Source: JABMRP01 sp964444795
GTDB taxonomy: Bacteria; Planctomycetota; Planctomycetia; Pirellulales; Thermoguttaceae
Length of the DNA: 64,000 bases
Direction: 5' to 3'
Assembly: GCA_964444795.1 (NCBI GenBank)
Contig: CAYUIQ010000006.1
Location: 14,495-78,494, forward strand
The translations under genes and the position numbers were made by a program. Below the pieces are notes generated by a model. It was not told the DNA's origin. It did no database searches and saw nothing but the letters and a program-made list of their open reading frames with translations. Below, in pieces: positions 45,813 to 53,988 of this stretch. Within the stretch, counting starts at the first letter, position 1. Every line of letters starts with the position of its first letter.

Positions 45813-47000
45813 ATGGAAAGCAATCAAGGCAAGGATATGTCCGACGAATCTCCCCAGCCCGACGTGAAGCAACTCGCCGAGGAGGATTTCCCCCGCTCGG
45901 AGTTTCCCGCCGGTCGGCGCCAGGATTTTCGCGTCTTCCTTGCCGAGGACGTGCATAAGCGAATCGTCGAACATGCCGGTGAGAACTTGTCCGTCGAGAT
46001 CGGCGGCGTGCTGGTCGGCCGGTGGGAACGAGACGACGACGGGCCGTTTGCCGTGGTCTCCGAGATGATCCGCTGCGACTCGGCGGCCAGCAAGACGGCC
46101 GAGGTAACGTTTACCCACGATACGTGGACCGCCATCAACAACGAGATGGACAATCGTTTCACCGAATTGAGCATCGTCGGCTGGTACCATTCGCACCCCG
46201 ATTTCGGCATCTTCCTCTCGGATCGGGATGCGTTCATCCAGGAGCATTTCTTTTCCGGGTCGGGTCAGGTGGCCTATGTGGTCGATCCGGTAAGGAAGAC
46301 CGAGGGGATCTTCGTCTGGCGCAAGGGCAAACCAACCCCCTGCCCGCACTACTGGATTGGGGAGCGAATCGTCGCCGCTTCCGAGTTGTCGCCATCCGAA
46401 CCGAAGCCCGATCCGGCGTCTTCCGCGGCGGCTCCGGGGGTGGCTCCTCCGGCGCCGGAGGAAGTTCCCTGGATGCGTCTGCTCAGCCTTGTGGTGCCCT
46501 ATGTGGCCGTGTTGATGATCGGTTACCTTCTGGGCGGGATTCGTAGCGATTGGGACAGGGCACGGATGTTCGAGGGTGCCGTCGCGCATTACGGCGTCTG
46601 GAAAGGGATGCGACCCGGTCTCGGCGAGAACCTCGATCAAGTGAACGAGAACCTGGCGAAGATCGAAACGGTTCTTGGGACCCTGTCCAAGCAGCACGTC
46701 GACTTGGCCGGTGACGATTCCGATGAGACGAAGGCCGCGTGGAGCGAGGTCGCCAACGGGCTGCGCAGTACACGCGAATTCCTCGGTAAGATCAAGGGCC
46801 GCTACAGCCTAACACCCGGAGAGGCGGCCATCGTCGCCCGGATTATCGCGGACAAGATGGCCGAATTGCAGGGCGAGAAGCCGACCGAAGGGACCGGGGA
46901 GAAGGCAGCCCCCAAGACAGAGCCCGAGACAAGGGCAAAACCTCCCCCCACAGCAGAGCCCCCCCCAAGCAGACAGACTGCGGCGCGAGCCGCCCCCTAG
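45813..47000 (+). CDS. Membrane-anchored JAMM/JAB (MPN) peptidase
   Basis: 395 aa as annotated. The JAB domain (about 38-185) has the full metal motif: Glu62 (SVEIGGVLVG) and HSHPDFGIFLSDRD giving His126, His128, Ser136 and Asp139 (HxH-x7-S-xx-D). A Pro/Ala linker leads to one TM (about 222-242), a coiled coil (250-325) and a Lys/Pro/Glu/Thr-rich tail. By family it should cleave isopeptide or C-terminal bonds of ubiquitin-like proteins. The TM with an N-terminal JAB domain predicts a cytoplasmic, membrane-tethered deconjugase. The frame stops at TAG but continues open for 46 more codons. Confidence 0.93.
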   Translation: MESNQGKDMSDESPQPDVKQLAEEDFPRSEFPAGRRQDFRVFLAEDVHKRIVEHAGENLSVEIGGVLVGRWERDDDGPFAVVSEMIRCDSAASKTAEVTFTHDTWTAINNEMDNRFTELSIVGWYHSHPDFGIFLSDRDAFIQEHFFSGSGQVAYVVDPVRKTEGIFVWRKGKPTPCPHYWIGERIVAASELSPSEPKPDPASSAAAPGVAPPAPEEVPWMRLLSLVVPYVAVLMIGYLLGGIRSDWDRARMFEGAVAHYGVWKGMRPGLGENLDQVNENLAKIETVLGTLSKQHVDLAGDDSDETKAAWSEVANGLRSTREFLGKIKGRYSLTPGEAAIVARIIADKMAELQGEKPTEGTGEKAAPKTEPETRAKPPPTAEPPPSRQTAARAAP

Positions 47001-47141
47001 GCAGAGCCCAAGACAGCCCCCAAGACAGCCCCCAAGGCGGAGTTGCCCGCTGCCGCGGAACCGCGGCAAACCAGCGAGACACAACCCGAAAAGTCGAGTC
47101 CTGCCGAGAAAGTGAAACCAAGCGATGTCCCCCCCAAATAA
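47001..47141 (+). other. In-frame open extension after the JAB gene's TAG
   Basis: In the same frame directly after TAG (46998-47000), 46 codons run without a stop to TAA at 47139-47141. They read AEPKTAPKTAPKAELPAAAE onwards, the same Lys/Pro/Ala/Glu composition as the tail before the TAG. The extension overlaps the next gene's start by 17 bases, as tight operon neighbours often do. Either a recent nonsense mutation, a sequencing error, or occasional readthrough would explain this. Confidence 0.7.
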
Positions 47142-48207
47142 TCCGATCCGTCTGGACAGTAGCGATTTGTACTCGCCGGCCGTCGAGTCGTATCTCGACA
47201 TGCAGCGGGCGGTGCGCCGCGACGTCGGTGAGTTGGAGCCCCAGCCGCTGGTCATCCGTGTGATTTACTCCAGTTGGTTCTACTTGTCCATTGCCAGCGC
47301 CCTCGGGGCCATCGTGGCGTGGGCGATTATGGAACCCTATGTGAACGATTTCGAGATCGCCTCGGGCAAGGGTGTCTTGGCAGGCCTACTGCTATTCCCC
47401 ATGGTGGCCGGGTTCGTCGGACTTTTCCTCGGCGCCGCCGAAGGCATCATGTGCCGAAACCCCGGCAGAGCATTCACCTGCGGCATCGTCGGGCTGGGCG
47501 TCGGCTTTGGAGGGGGACTTCTTGCCTTGATTCCCGCCAACATGATGTATGGCCTGATGACGGGAATCGCCGTCTCGCTCATGGATCCACCCCCCCGCAT
47601 GGGCGAACTTGTCCGGCCCACCGGATTTGCCTTGCTCGTCCTGATGATGGGGCGCGCCGCCGCCTGGGCTCTGGTGAGCCTGCCGGCCGGCTTGGGGCAA
47701 GGCGTTGCCCTGCGCGAGAAGAAGGTTATCATGAACGGGCTGGTCGGCGGTGCCTTGGGCGGATTACTCGGTGGGCTCCTCTTCGACCCCATCGACTATA
47801 CGTTTACCGACATCAACGGAGAAGCCGCGCTGAGCCGGGCCATCGGATTCACCTGCATTGGTCTATTGGTCGGCCTGTTCGTCGGGCTGGTCGAGGGATG
47901 GACCAAGACGGCCTGGCTGATGATGAGGGCGGGGCCCCTGGCTGGCAAGCAGTTTGTCATGTTTCGCGATGTGACCGTGCTGGGTAGCTCGCCCAAGGCG
48001 GATGTGTACCTCTTCAAGGACGAAGACATCGAGCCGCAGCACGCCCGAATCCACAACCGGGGCGGACGCTTCGAGATCGAAGATTGCGACACGCCCGACG
48101 GTACCTACGTCAATGGGATCCCCGTCACCCGGCAGTTACTCAACGCCGGCGATCAGATTGTGTTGGGAAAGACGGTGTTGGAATTTTCACTTAGAAGTAG
48201 GGACTAG
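47125..48207 (+). CDS. Multi-TM membrane protein with C-terminal FHA domain
   Basis: 360 aa. About six to seven membrane helices lie between residues 50 and 265 with glycine-rich packing (LVGGALGGLLGGLLF). The C-terminal FHA domain (270-357) has VTVLGSSPKADVYL, QHARIH and DGTYVNG. The usual phosphothreonine contacts (Arg of the GR motif and Ser of SxxH) appear replaced by Ser and by Glu-Pro, so phosphopeptide binding may be lost while the fold is kept. It is likely the membrane scaffold or receptor part of the ubiquitin-like locus. It ends in Arg-Asp made by a GGGACTA repeat. Confidence 0.88.
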   Translation: MSPPNNPIRLDSSDLYSPAVESYLDMQRAVRRDVGELEPQPLVIRVIYSSWFYLSIASALGAIVAWAIMEPYVNDFEIASGKGVLAGLLLFPMVAGFVGLFLGAAEGIMCRNPGRAFTCGIVGLGVGFGGGLLALIPANMMYGLMTGIAVSLMDPPPRMGELVRPTGFALLVLMMGRAAAWALVSLPAGLGQGVALREKKVIMNGLVGGALGGLLGGLLFDPIDYTFTDINGEAALSRAIGFTCIGLLVGLFVGLVEGWTKTAWLMMRAGPLAGKQFVMFRDVTVLGSSPKADVYLFKDEDIEPQHARIHNRGGRFEIEDCDTPDGTYVNGIPVTRQLLNAGDQIVLGKTVLEFSLRSRD

Positions 48208-48213
48208 GGAGTA
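48200..48213. repeat. Two GGGACTA-type heptamers
   Basis: GGGACTA at 48200-48206 followed by the variant GGGAGTA at 48207-48213. It overlaps the final codons and stop of the FHA gene in the same way as the array at 45781-45801 does for the E1-like gene. Confidence 0.75.
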
Positions 48214-48332
48214 GATAGGCGCTCGGCTCGGGTCTCCCGACCCCGCCGACAACTGATAACTGATAGACCCAACGGTATCCGTTTCAGCAACCGTGCTGGT
48301 GTACCGGGCAACATTATGGGAGGACTTGACAA

Positions 48333-49127
48333 GTGCCGATTTCAGTGAATTGTCCCAAGTGTGGAAAACGCCTTCAGGCCCCGGATTCGGCGGCGGGTAA
48401 GCGGGCCCAGTGTCCCGATTGCCAGACCGTCATGCAACTTCCCGAGGCGGTTCAAAACGCCGAGCCGGTAGACGACGGATACGGCGTCGCGGGCGAATCC
48501 GGCCCGTCGGGTTCCTTCCTCGACGACCTCAACCAAGCTGTTTCCTCGCCGGCGCCGCCCACTCCGTACCAGTCGTCCGGCGCGCCCGGTCATGCGCAGG
48601 GTTCCGCGGGACGACGGCCCTGTCCGGCATGTGGCGAGATGATTGTGGTGGGGGCGGCCAAGTGCCGGTTCTGCGGCGAGATCTTCGATCGCACTTTACG
48701 ACGCACCGGGTCGGTTGACCGCGATCTGATACGCAAGTTTCGTCGCGAAATTCACGGACTTGGCGGTTTTTGGATCTTCATCGGAGGAATCGTGGTGATT
48801 GGAGGTCTGGCGATGAGCAACGTGCGCCCCGCCCCGGGCATTGACAGGGACGCACTGGCCGGCGTGGGAATGGTTATGGCGGTCTTGGGGGGAGTGTGGG
48901 TGACTATCGGAATCCTCACGTGTATGAAACACATGTGGGCCGTTTATGTGGGGCTGGTCTTGAGCTATCTCTCCGCCGTCGGCAATCTGGTGAACCTCGC
49001 CCAGGGACAGGTTCCGTCGTTGATCGGGCTGATCATCGTGATTGTGGTCATCGTTCAGGCGCATCGAACGATTGGCTGGGCAAGTCGAATGCGCTCCGCC
49101 GGTGTCCCCCTGACGACGAAACCGTAA
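48333..49127 (+). CDS. Double zinc-ribbon multi-TM protein
   Basis: 264 aa from a GTG with GGAGG upstream. The first zinc ribbon is CPKC...CPDC (Cys7, 10, 27, 30). The second is CPACGEMIVVGAAKCRFC (Cys97, 100, 111, 114). A disordered linker (40-95) separates them. Four TM helices follow (about 145-245: GFWIFIGGIVVIGGLAM, VGMVMAVLGGVWVTIGIL, VYVGLVLSYLSAVGNLV, LIGLIIVIVVIVQA). No enzyme motif is present. Its cytoplasmic ribbons could bind the modifier or other locus proteins. Similar ribbon modules recur in the next two genes and in the E2-like protein, which suggests joint function. Confidence 0.85.
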   Translation: MPISVNCPKCGKRLQAPDSAAGKRAQCPDCQTVMQLPEAVQNAEPVDDGYGVAGESGPSGSFLDDLNQAVSSPAPPTPYQSSGAPGHAQGSAGRRPCPACGEMIVVGAAKCRFCGEIFDRTLRRTGSVDRDLIRKFRREIHGLGGFWIFIGGIVVIGGLAMSNVRPAPGIDRDALAGVGMVMAVLGGVWVTIGILTCMKHMWAVYVGLVLSYLSAVGNLVNLAQGQVPSLIGLIIVIVVIVQAHRTIGWASRMRSAGVPLTTKP

Positions 49128-49179
49128 AGAAAGTCTAAATTGGCAAGCGGTTACCCCGAGAGTGAGGTGCCATAACCCC

Positions 49180-49884
49180 GTGTCTTCGATCGTTGAATGT
49201 GCGTGTGGCGCCGCGGTGCGTCTGCCCGATGAGCGGAAGAACCGCTCGCTTCGTTGTCCACAATGCAAGACGATGCTAGCGCTGACGGCAAAGGCCGAGG
49301 TTCTTTCGCCGACCCCACACAGATCGCATCCCGGCGAAGCGACATGCCCGACTTGTCAGTCCGCCGTGAAAACGTCGGAGCCTGTCGTGACTTGCCCCGA
49401 CTGCGATCAAGTTCACCATCATGACTGCTGGGCGGAGGTGGGCGGCTGTGCCACTTACGGTTGCCCCCAGGCTCCGGTCCTGGAAAAACCCGGCGCGGAT
49501 GCCCAGCAGCCAACCTCGGCCTGGGGCGACAAGAAACAATGCCCCATCTGCGGGGAGACCATCAAGGCGATCGCCGTGCGGTGCCGCTATTGTCGGAGCG
49601 ACTTCAAGACGGTGGATCCACTGACCATGGCGGACGTGAGGCGTCGGATCCACCGGGATGAAGCCTCCAAGGGCCTGCAAAAAACGGTGATTATCGTCTT
49701 CATTATCAGTCTACTGGCGGGCCCCCTGGCACCGATTACGGCGGTGGTCGGCTTCTGCCTCTTCTTGCCGAAGAAGAAGGAACTGGCCCGCGCCGGGCCC
49801 GTTTATCAGACCCTTGCGTATTCAGCCATGGGCCTGTCCGTGTTATACTCGATTCTGATGCTGTTCTTTGCCTTGGCACAATGA
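49180..49884 (+). CDS. RING-like zinc protein with two TM helices (E3 candidate)
   Basis: 234 aa from GTG 49180 (an in-frame GTG at 49162 adds six residues and lacks a ribosome site). Three zinc modules are visible: an N-terminal ribbon (Cys7, 9, 26, 29), a binuclear treble-clef/RING-like domain (Cys56, 59, 72, 75, His80, Cys83, 90, 95) and a ribbon (Cys121, 124, 135, 138). Two TM helices end the protein (169-196 and 210-232). The RING-like spacing CxxC-x12-CxxC-x4-HxxC-x6-C-x4-C is identical in the next gene. RING domains recruit charged E2s; an E3-like role is inferred from the E2-like gene in the locus. Confidence 0.87.
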   Translation: MSSIVECACGAAVRLPDERKNRSLRCPQCKTMLALTAKAEVLSPTPHRSHPGEATCPTCQSAVKTSEPVVTCPDCDQVHHHDCWAEVGGCATYGCPQAPVLEKPGADAQQPTSAWGDKKQCPICGETIKAIAVRCRYCRSDFKTVDPLTMADVRRRIHRDEASKGLQKTVIIVFIISLLAGPLAPITAVVGFCLFLPKKKELARAGPVYQTLAYSAMGLSVLYSILMLFFALAQ

Positions 49885-49948
49885 TCGTATCCTTGCGCCG
49901 TGTCGTCCTGGAAAGTCCGCCCCTAACGCCCCCGGAGTACCGAAGCCC

Positions 49949-51241
49949 GTGGATTCGTCGAACCCTCCGCCGCAAGTGGCCAGCAGCCGGGAATCCGGCT
50001 CGCGATGCCCGCATTGCGAAGCGGAGATCAGCCCTGGCCAGATGATCGTCCAATGCTCGGCGTGCGGAGCTGTGCAGCACCAGATGTGTTGGCGAGAAGG
50101 GCACGGCTGCGGTTCGTACGATTGCGCGCCGGCGCGGCGCCCCGCGGGAGCCGGCCGGGGCCCCCGGATGACCATCTCGGACAGGGACCTGGAAGACGCC
50201 GTGCCGTTGCCCACGCGCCCGGCCGTTGCCTTCAGCGGTGGGATGGCCGTCCCGTTTCCGCCCGCCTCACCCGCGAAGACGGGTACCAACGGCCTGGCGA
50301 TCACCGCGTTCGTCCTGGCCTTGGCCGGTATTCCTTTGTTCGGCCTGATCACCGGCCTGATCGCCGTCGTTCTGGGCGCCGTGGCCCTGGGACAAATTCA
50401 CGGTTCGTCGCAGCGAGGCGTGATTCTCGCGATAGTCGGCGTCTTGCTGGGGCTTGCCGACGTGGTCGGATGGCTGATCTTTCTGACCATGTACTTTCCC
50501 GGGTTGACGGGACACGGGACCATCGTCGATTTCGAGCCCGATCTGGCGGCCATGGAGAACCTCGCTCCACACATCCGGCGAGCGATGAAAGCCAATGTGA
50601 TGATCACGACCGATCAGGGGTGGCGTGGGACGGGCATGGGGTCCGGCGTGATCGTGCGGATCGCCGATGGAGCGGCGCTGATCGTGACCAACCGCCACGT
50701 GATCGACCCGAGTTTCGCGGCCGAGGGAGCGGATCCGTCGGACGCCTCCCCCGACGTAGCCGACATGGAAATCAAACTCGTCGGTCAACCGGCTCAAGTG
50801 GGCCACGCCGTCTGGGTTGCCCCGGACGGCATCGATCTGGCCGTGGTCAGCGTGGCCGTCCAGGCCGACGAACCGTGTGCGGTCCAGTGGGACATGGATC
50901 GGCCCTTACAGGTGGGCGAGGACGTTTTCGCCATCGGCAATCCGCACGGGCTGGGCTGGACCCATACCCAGGGATCCATCTCTCAGTTCCGGCTCCAAGG
51001 GCACGGTTTGCGGAGGATTCGCATCATCCAAACCAGCACGGCCATCAACCAGGGCAATAGCGGCGGTGGCCTTTACGATGCCCAGGGCGCTCTGATCGGT
51101 ATCAACACGTGGACCCAGGACAAGCGTGTGAGCGAAGGTCTCAACTTCGCGATCGCGCTGTCGTCGCTTCTGGAACTCGACCCGCCGCCGTTGCGATTTG
51201 CCGCCCGGCCAGACGCCGCCAAACCCGACGACTCCAGATAA
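49949..51241 (+). CDS. RING-like domain fused to membrane trypsin-like serine protease
   Basis: 430 aa from GTG 49949 (a TTG at 49868 overlapping the previous gene is possible). The N-terminal RING-like module has Cys20, 23, 36, 39, His44, Cys47, 54, 59. Then come two TM segments (115-150 and 158-183, DUF4190-like) and an S1C/HtrA-like protease domain with His250 (TNRHVID), Asp296 (GIDLAVV) and Ser371 (QGNSGGGLYD). There is no PDZ. With this topology the protease and RING could be on the same cytoplasmic side if both TMs form a hairpin. It may degrade modified membrane targets, which is speculation. Confidence 0.88.
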   Translation: MDSSNPPPQVASSRESGSRCPHCEAEISPGQMIVQCSACGAVQHQMCWREGHGCGSYDCAPARRPAGAGRGPRMTISDRDLEDAVPLPTRPAVAFSGGMAVPFPPASPAKTGTNGLAITAFVLALAGIPLFGLITGLIAVVLGAVALGQIHGSSQRGVILAIVGVLLGLADVVGWLIFLTMYFPGLTGHGTIVDFEPDLAAMENLAPHIRRAMKANVMITTDQGWRGTGMGSGVIVRIADGAALIVTNRHVIDPSFAAEGADPSDASPDVADMEIKLVGQPAQVGHAVWVAPDGIDLAVVSVAVQADEPCAVQWDMDRPLQVGEDVFAIGNPHGLGWTHTQGSISQFRLQGHGLRRIRIIQTSTAINQGNSGGGLYDAQGALIGINTWTQDKRVSEGLNFAIALSSLLELDPPPLRFAARPDAAKPDDSR

Positions 51242-51256
51242 CGGTGAGCCCCCGCC

Positions 51257-52033
51257 ATGAGTTCTGTCCGTTTGCGCCGTTTGCAGGCCGACTTCGAGAA
51301 ACTGAGCGACTTTGTCCGCCGTCACCCGCGCCTGCGGCTGGTTCAGGCCGAAGGTCAGCCGCCGGAGCGATACCAGTTGGAGTACCGGATCAAGAGCCTG
51401 CGTCAGGCCGACGAGCAGTTGGTCCCCGTGAAGAGCCACATGGTCGAGATCTCGCTGCCGCGAAACTATCCCCGGACTCCTCCGCAATGCCGGATGCTGA
51501 CGCCGATTTTTCACCCCAACATCGCCCCGCACGCGATTTGCATCGGCGATCATTGGGCGGCGGGCGAACCGCTCTGGTCGATGGTCGCGCGGATCGGCGA
51601 GATGATCGCCTACCAGAGCTATAACACGCAGAGTCCGCTCAACGGCGAAGCGGCTCGATGGGTCGATAAGAACCTCGACCGGCTACCGCTGGACGGGGTG
51701 AGTATGACGATCGATGAACAGGACTCCGCCGCGGTGAGCCAGTCGCCGGCACCGGCACCGCCCGTCGCAGTGGCGGTCCCCACGCCACCTGCTTCGCCGG
51801 CGTCGTCCTTCAAGCTCGCGCCGCCCCCGCCGCCGGCCACACCGGCGCCGCTCGATCAATTGCCCCGGGCCGTTCCTGTCGTTGAAACGGCGCCGCCGCT
51901 ACAGGTGGCGTGTCCCGGCTGCAAGACCCGTTACCGGGTTCCCGCCGAACTCGGTGCCCGGCGTGTACGCTGCAAACGGTGCCAAACGGTGATCGAGATT
52001 CCCGCCCGGTCGCCCGGTTCGAATTCTCCATGA
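51257..52033 (+). CDS. E2/UBC-fold ubiquitin-conjugating-like protein with zinc ribbon
   Basis: 258 aa. Residues 1-145 form a UBC domain: PRNYPRTPPQCRML (the YPxxPP turn), FHPNIAPHAICIGDHW with the HPN motif at 86-88 and catalytic Cys95, then PLWSMVARIGEMI and QSPLNGEAARWVDKN, as in eukaryotic E2s. A disordered Pro/Ala linker (150-215) leads to a zinc ribbon (Cys219, 222, 239, 242). E2s take the modifier from E1 and pass it to a lysine. The ribbon is an added targeting part. It is 15 bp after the protease gene and last in the locus. Confidence 0.92.
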   Translation: MSSVRLRRLQADFEKLSDFVRRHPRLRLVQAEGQPPERYQLEYRIKSLRQADEQLVPVKSHMVEISLPRNYPRTPPQCRMLTPIFHPNIAPHAICIGDHWAAGEPLWSMVARIGEMIAYQSYNTQSPLNGEAARWVDKNLDRLPLDGVSMTIDEQDSAAVSQSPAPAPPVAVAVPTPPASPASSFKLAPPPPPATPAPLDQLPRAVPVVETAPPLQVACPGCKTRYRVPAELGARRVRCKRCQTVIEIPARSPGSNSP

Positions 52034-52139
52034 ACGAGCCACCGCCTTACAGCCCGGTCCGATACCGCCGGAATCGATCCATGCTCTTGGTGGCCGCGGG
52101 GGCCTGAAACGCAAAATCACCGGATAATCAAACAGCCAG

Positions 52140-52212
52140 TGGAGACGATCGGGCTCGAACCGACGACCCCCGCCTTGCAAAAGCGGTGCTCTCCCAACTG
52201 AGCTACGTCCCC
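52140..52212 (-). tRNA. tRNA-Ala (anticodon UGC)
   Basis: A 73-nt cloverleaf on the minus strand. The acceptor arm GGGGACG pairs with CGTCTCC (one G-T pair), discriminator A at 52140. The D-arm contains TAGCTCAGTTGGGAGAG. The anticodon stem CCGCT/GGCGG encloses TTTGCAA with anticodon TGC. The T-arm contains GGTTCGAGCCC. CCA is not encoded. Confidence 0.96.
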
Positions 52213-52470
52213 GAAGTGAGTACTCGATTCTACCCTGCCCCCTGACTTTTGCAAGTCGTCTTCGCCGACCCCTGTCGGAAGGGGAGATCATGCGGGCCTT
52301 TCTTTCTTGCCAAACACCGATCGTCCTCGCGGCCTCTCGCTTCTTTCCGGGGACGCACTACAATGAACGCCCGTTGTCAGGCAGCATATCGTGACTGTCT
52401 CGCTCGATCGGGATGGCCACGATATGCGCCGAATTCGGTGATCCAATCAACGCCCACGGAGCCGATAACC

Positions 52471-53988
52471 ATGTATCTTCTCGCCCATGATCTGGGAACG
52501 TCCGGCAACAAGGCGACGCTGTTCACCGTCGACGGTGAGTTGGTCGCCGCCAGGACCGAGCCGTACGATACGCATTACTTCAACGACAACTGGGCCGAAC
52601 AGGACCCGGCCGATTGGTGGCGGGCCGTTTGTCGATCCTCCCAGGCGTTGTTGCAGGACATCGATGCCGGCCAAATTGCCGCGGTTGCTTTGAGCGGGCA
52701 GATGATGGGCTGCCTTTGCGTCGACCGGCAGGGCAAGCCGTTGCGGCCGTCGATCATCTACTGCGATCAACGGGCCGGCCGGCAAACCGAGCGGATGTTG
52801 GACCGGATCGACCCGGCCGAGTTTTACCGCATCGTCGGCCACCGCCCGAGCCCCTCGTACAGTATCGAGAAACTCGCCTGGATCAAGGAGCACGAGCCGC
52901 AAGTCTACGCCAAAACCCACAAGATGCTCAACGCCAAGGATTTTATTAACTTCAAGCTCACCGGCCAGATGGCGACCGATCCGTCCGACGGCTCGGGAAC
53001 CAACGCTCTGGATCTCAACACGTACCAGTGGTCGGAGCGAATCGTCGCGGCGGCCGGGGTCGACGGCGAGAAACTGCCCGAACTGAAGCAATCGACCGAC
53101 GTGCTGGGCACCGTCACACGCGCGGCGGACGAAGCGACAGCCCTGACTGAAGGCACGCCGGTGGTGGTTGGCGGCGGCGACGGCGTTTGCGCGGGCGTGG
53201 GCGTCGGGTGTACCAGACCGGGCGTGGCTTACAACTACGTCGGCTCGTCGTCCTGGATCGCGCTGACGGTGGAGAAGCCGGTCCGCGACGACCAGATGCG
53301 AACCATGTCCTGGGCCCATGCCGTGCCCGGCTACTTGCAACCCTCCGGCACCATGCAAACCGCCGGCGCCTCGTTGAACTGGATCAAGAACGAGATCTGC
53401 AAGTCGGAAACCGCCCAGGCGGCCGAGGGGGGCATCCGCGCGTACGAACTGATCGACCAGCAGATCGAAACTTCGCCGCCGGGTGCCCACGGTCTGCTCT
53501 TTTTGCCTTATCTGATGGGCGAACGGTCGCCGCGATGGAACCCCAAGGCCAAGGGCGCTTTCGTTGGACTGACTCTCTCGCACACCCGCGCCGACGTGCT
53601 CCGCGCCGTGCTCGAGGGGATCACCTACAATTTGGAAATCATCCTGGGCATCTTCCGCCGCGAGATCGAGATCGACAGCATGATCGTCATCGGCGGCGGA
53701 GCCCAGAGCGCCGTATGGCGGCAGATGATGGCCGACGTCTACAACGTCGAGGTCCACAAGCCGCACTACCTGGAAGAGGCCACCTCGATGGGCGCCGCGG
53801 TAATCGCCGGCATCGGGGCGGGCCTGTTCGAGAATTTCAGCGTGACCGATCGGTTTGTCCAGATCGAAGCCGTGCATAGGCCCGATCCGGCCGCCCGAGC
53901 GGCATATCTCGAAATGATGCCCATCTTCGAGCAATGCTACCACGGTCTGTGCGATACCTACGAGCGGTTGGCCGATTTGCGGGGGTAA
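52471..53988 (+). CDS. xylB: FGGY-family carbohydrate kinase, xylulokinase type
   Basis: 505 aa. The ATG at 52471 is chosen because CGGAG lies nine bases upstream and the protein then starts directly with the phosphate-binding strand AHDLGTSGNKATLF. Further ATPase motifs are VALSGQMMGCLCVD, YCDQRAGRQTE, VGGGDGVCAGVGVG (catalytic Asp region) and IVIGGGAQSAVWRQMMAD. It phosphorylates a pentulose or related sugar, most likely xylulose, feeding the pentose phosphate pathway that also uses gnd in this window. It is a single gene with no sugar transporter or isomerase adjacent. Confidence 0.9.
   Translation: MYLLAHDLGTSGNKATLFTVDGELVAARTEPYDTHYFNDNWAEQDPADWWRAVCRSSQALLQDIDAGQIAAVALSGQMMGCLCVDRQGKPLRPSIIYCDQRAGRQTERMLDRIDPAEFYRIVGHRPSPSYSIEKLAWIKEHEPQVYAKTHKMLNAKDFINFKLTGQMATDPSDGSGTNALDLNTYQWSERIVAAAGVDGEKLPELKQSTDVLGTVTRAADEATALTEGTPVVVGGGDGVCAGVGVGCTRPGVAYNYVGSSSWIALTVEKPVRDDQMRTMSWAHAVPGYLQPSGTMQTAGASLNWIKNEICKSETAQAAEGGIRAYELIDQQIETSPPGAHGLLFLPYLMGERSPRWNPKAKGAFVGLTLSHTRADVLRAVLEGITYNLEIILGIFRREIEIDSMIVIGGGAQSAVWRQMMADVYNVEVHKPHYLEEATSMGAAVIAGIGAGLFENFSVTDRFVQIEAVHRPDPAARAAYLEMMPIFEQCYHGLCDTYERLADLRG

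Noticed and set aside
44324..52033. Reading the locus as a CBASS or Bil defence island
   Set aside because: No cyclase/CD-NTase, effector or Bil-type fused ubiquitin is present, and neighbours are housekeeping or envelope genes; the defence role is left open but not claimed.
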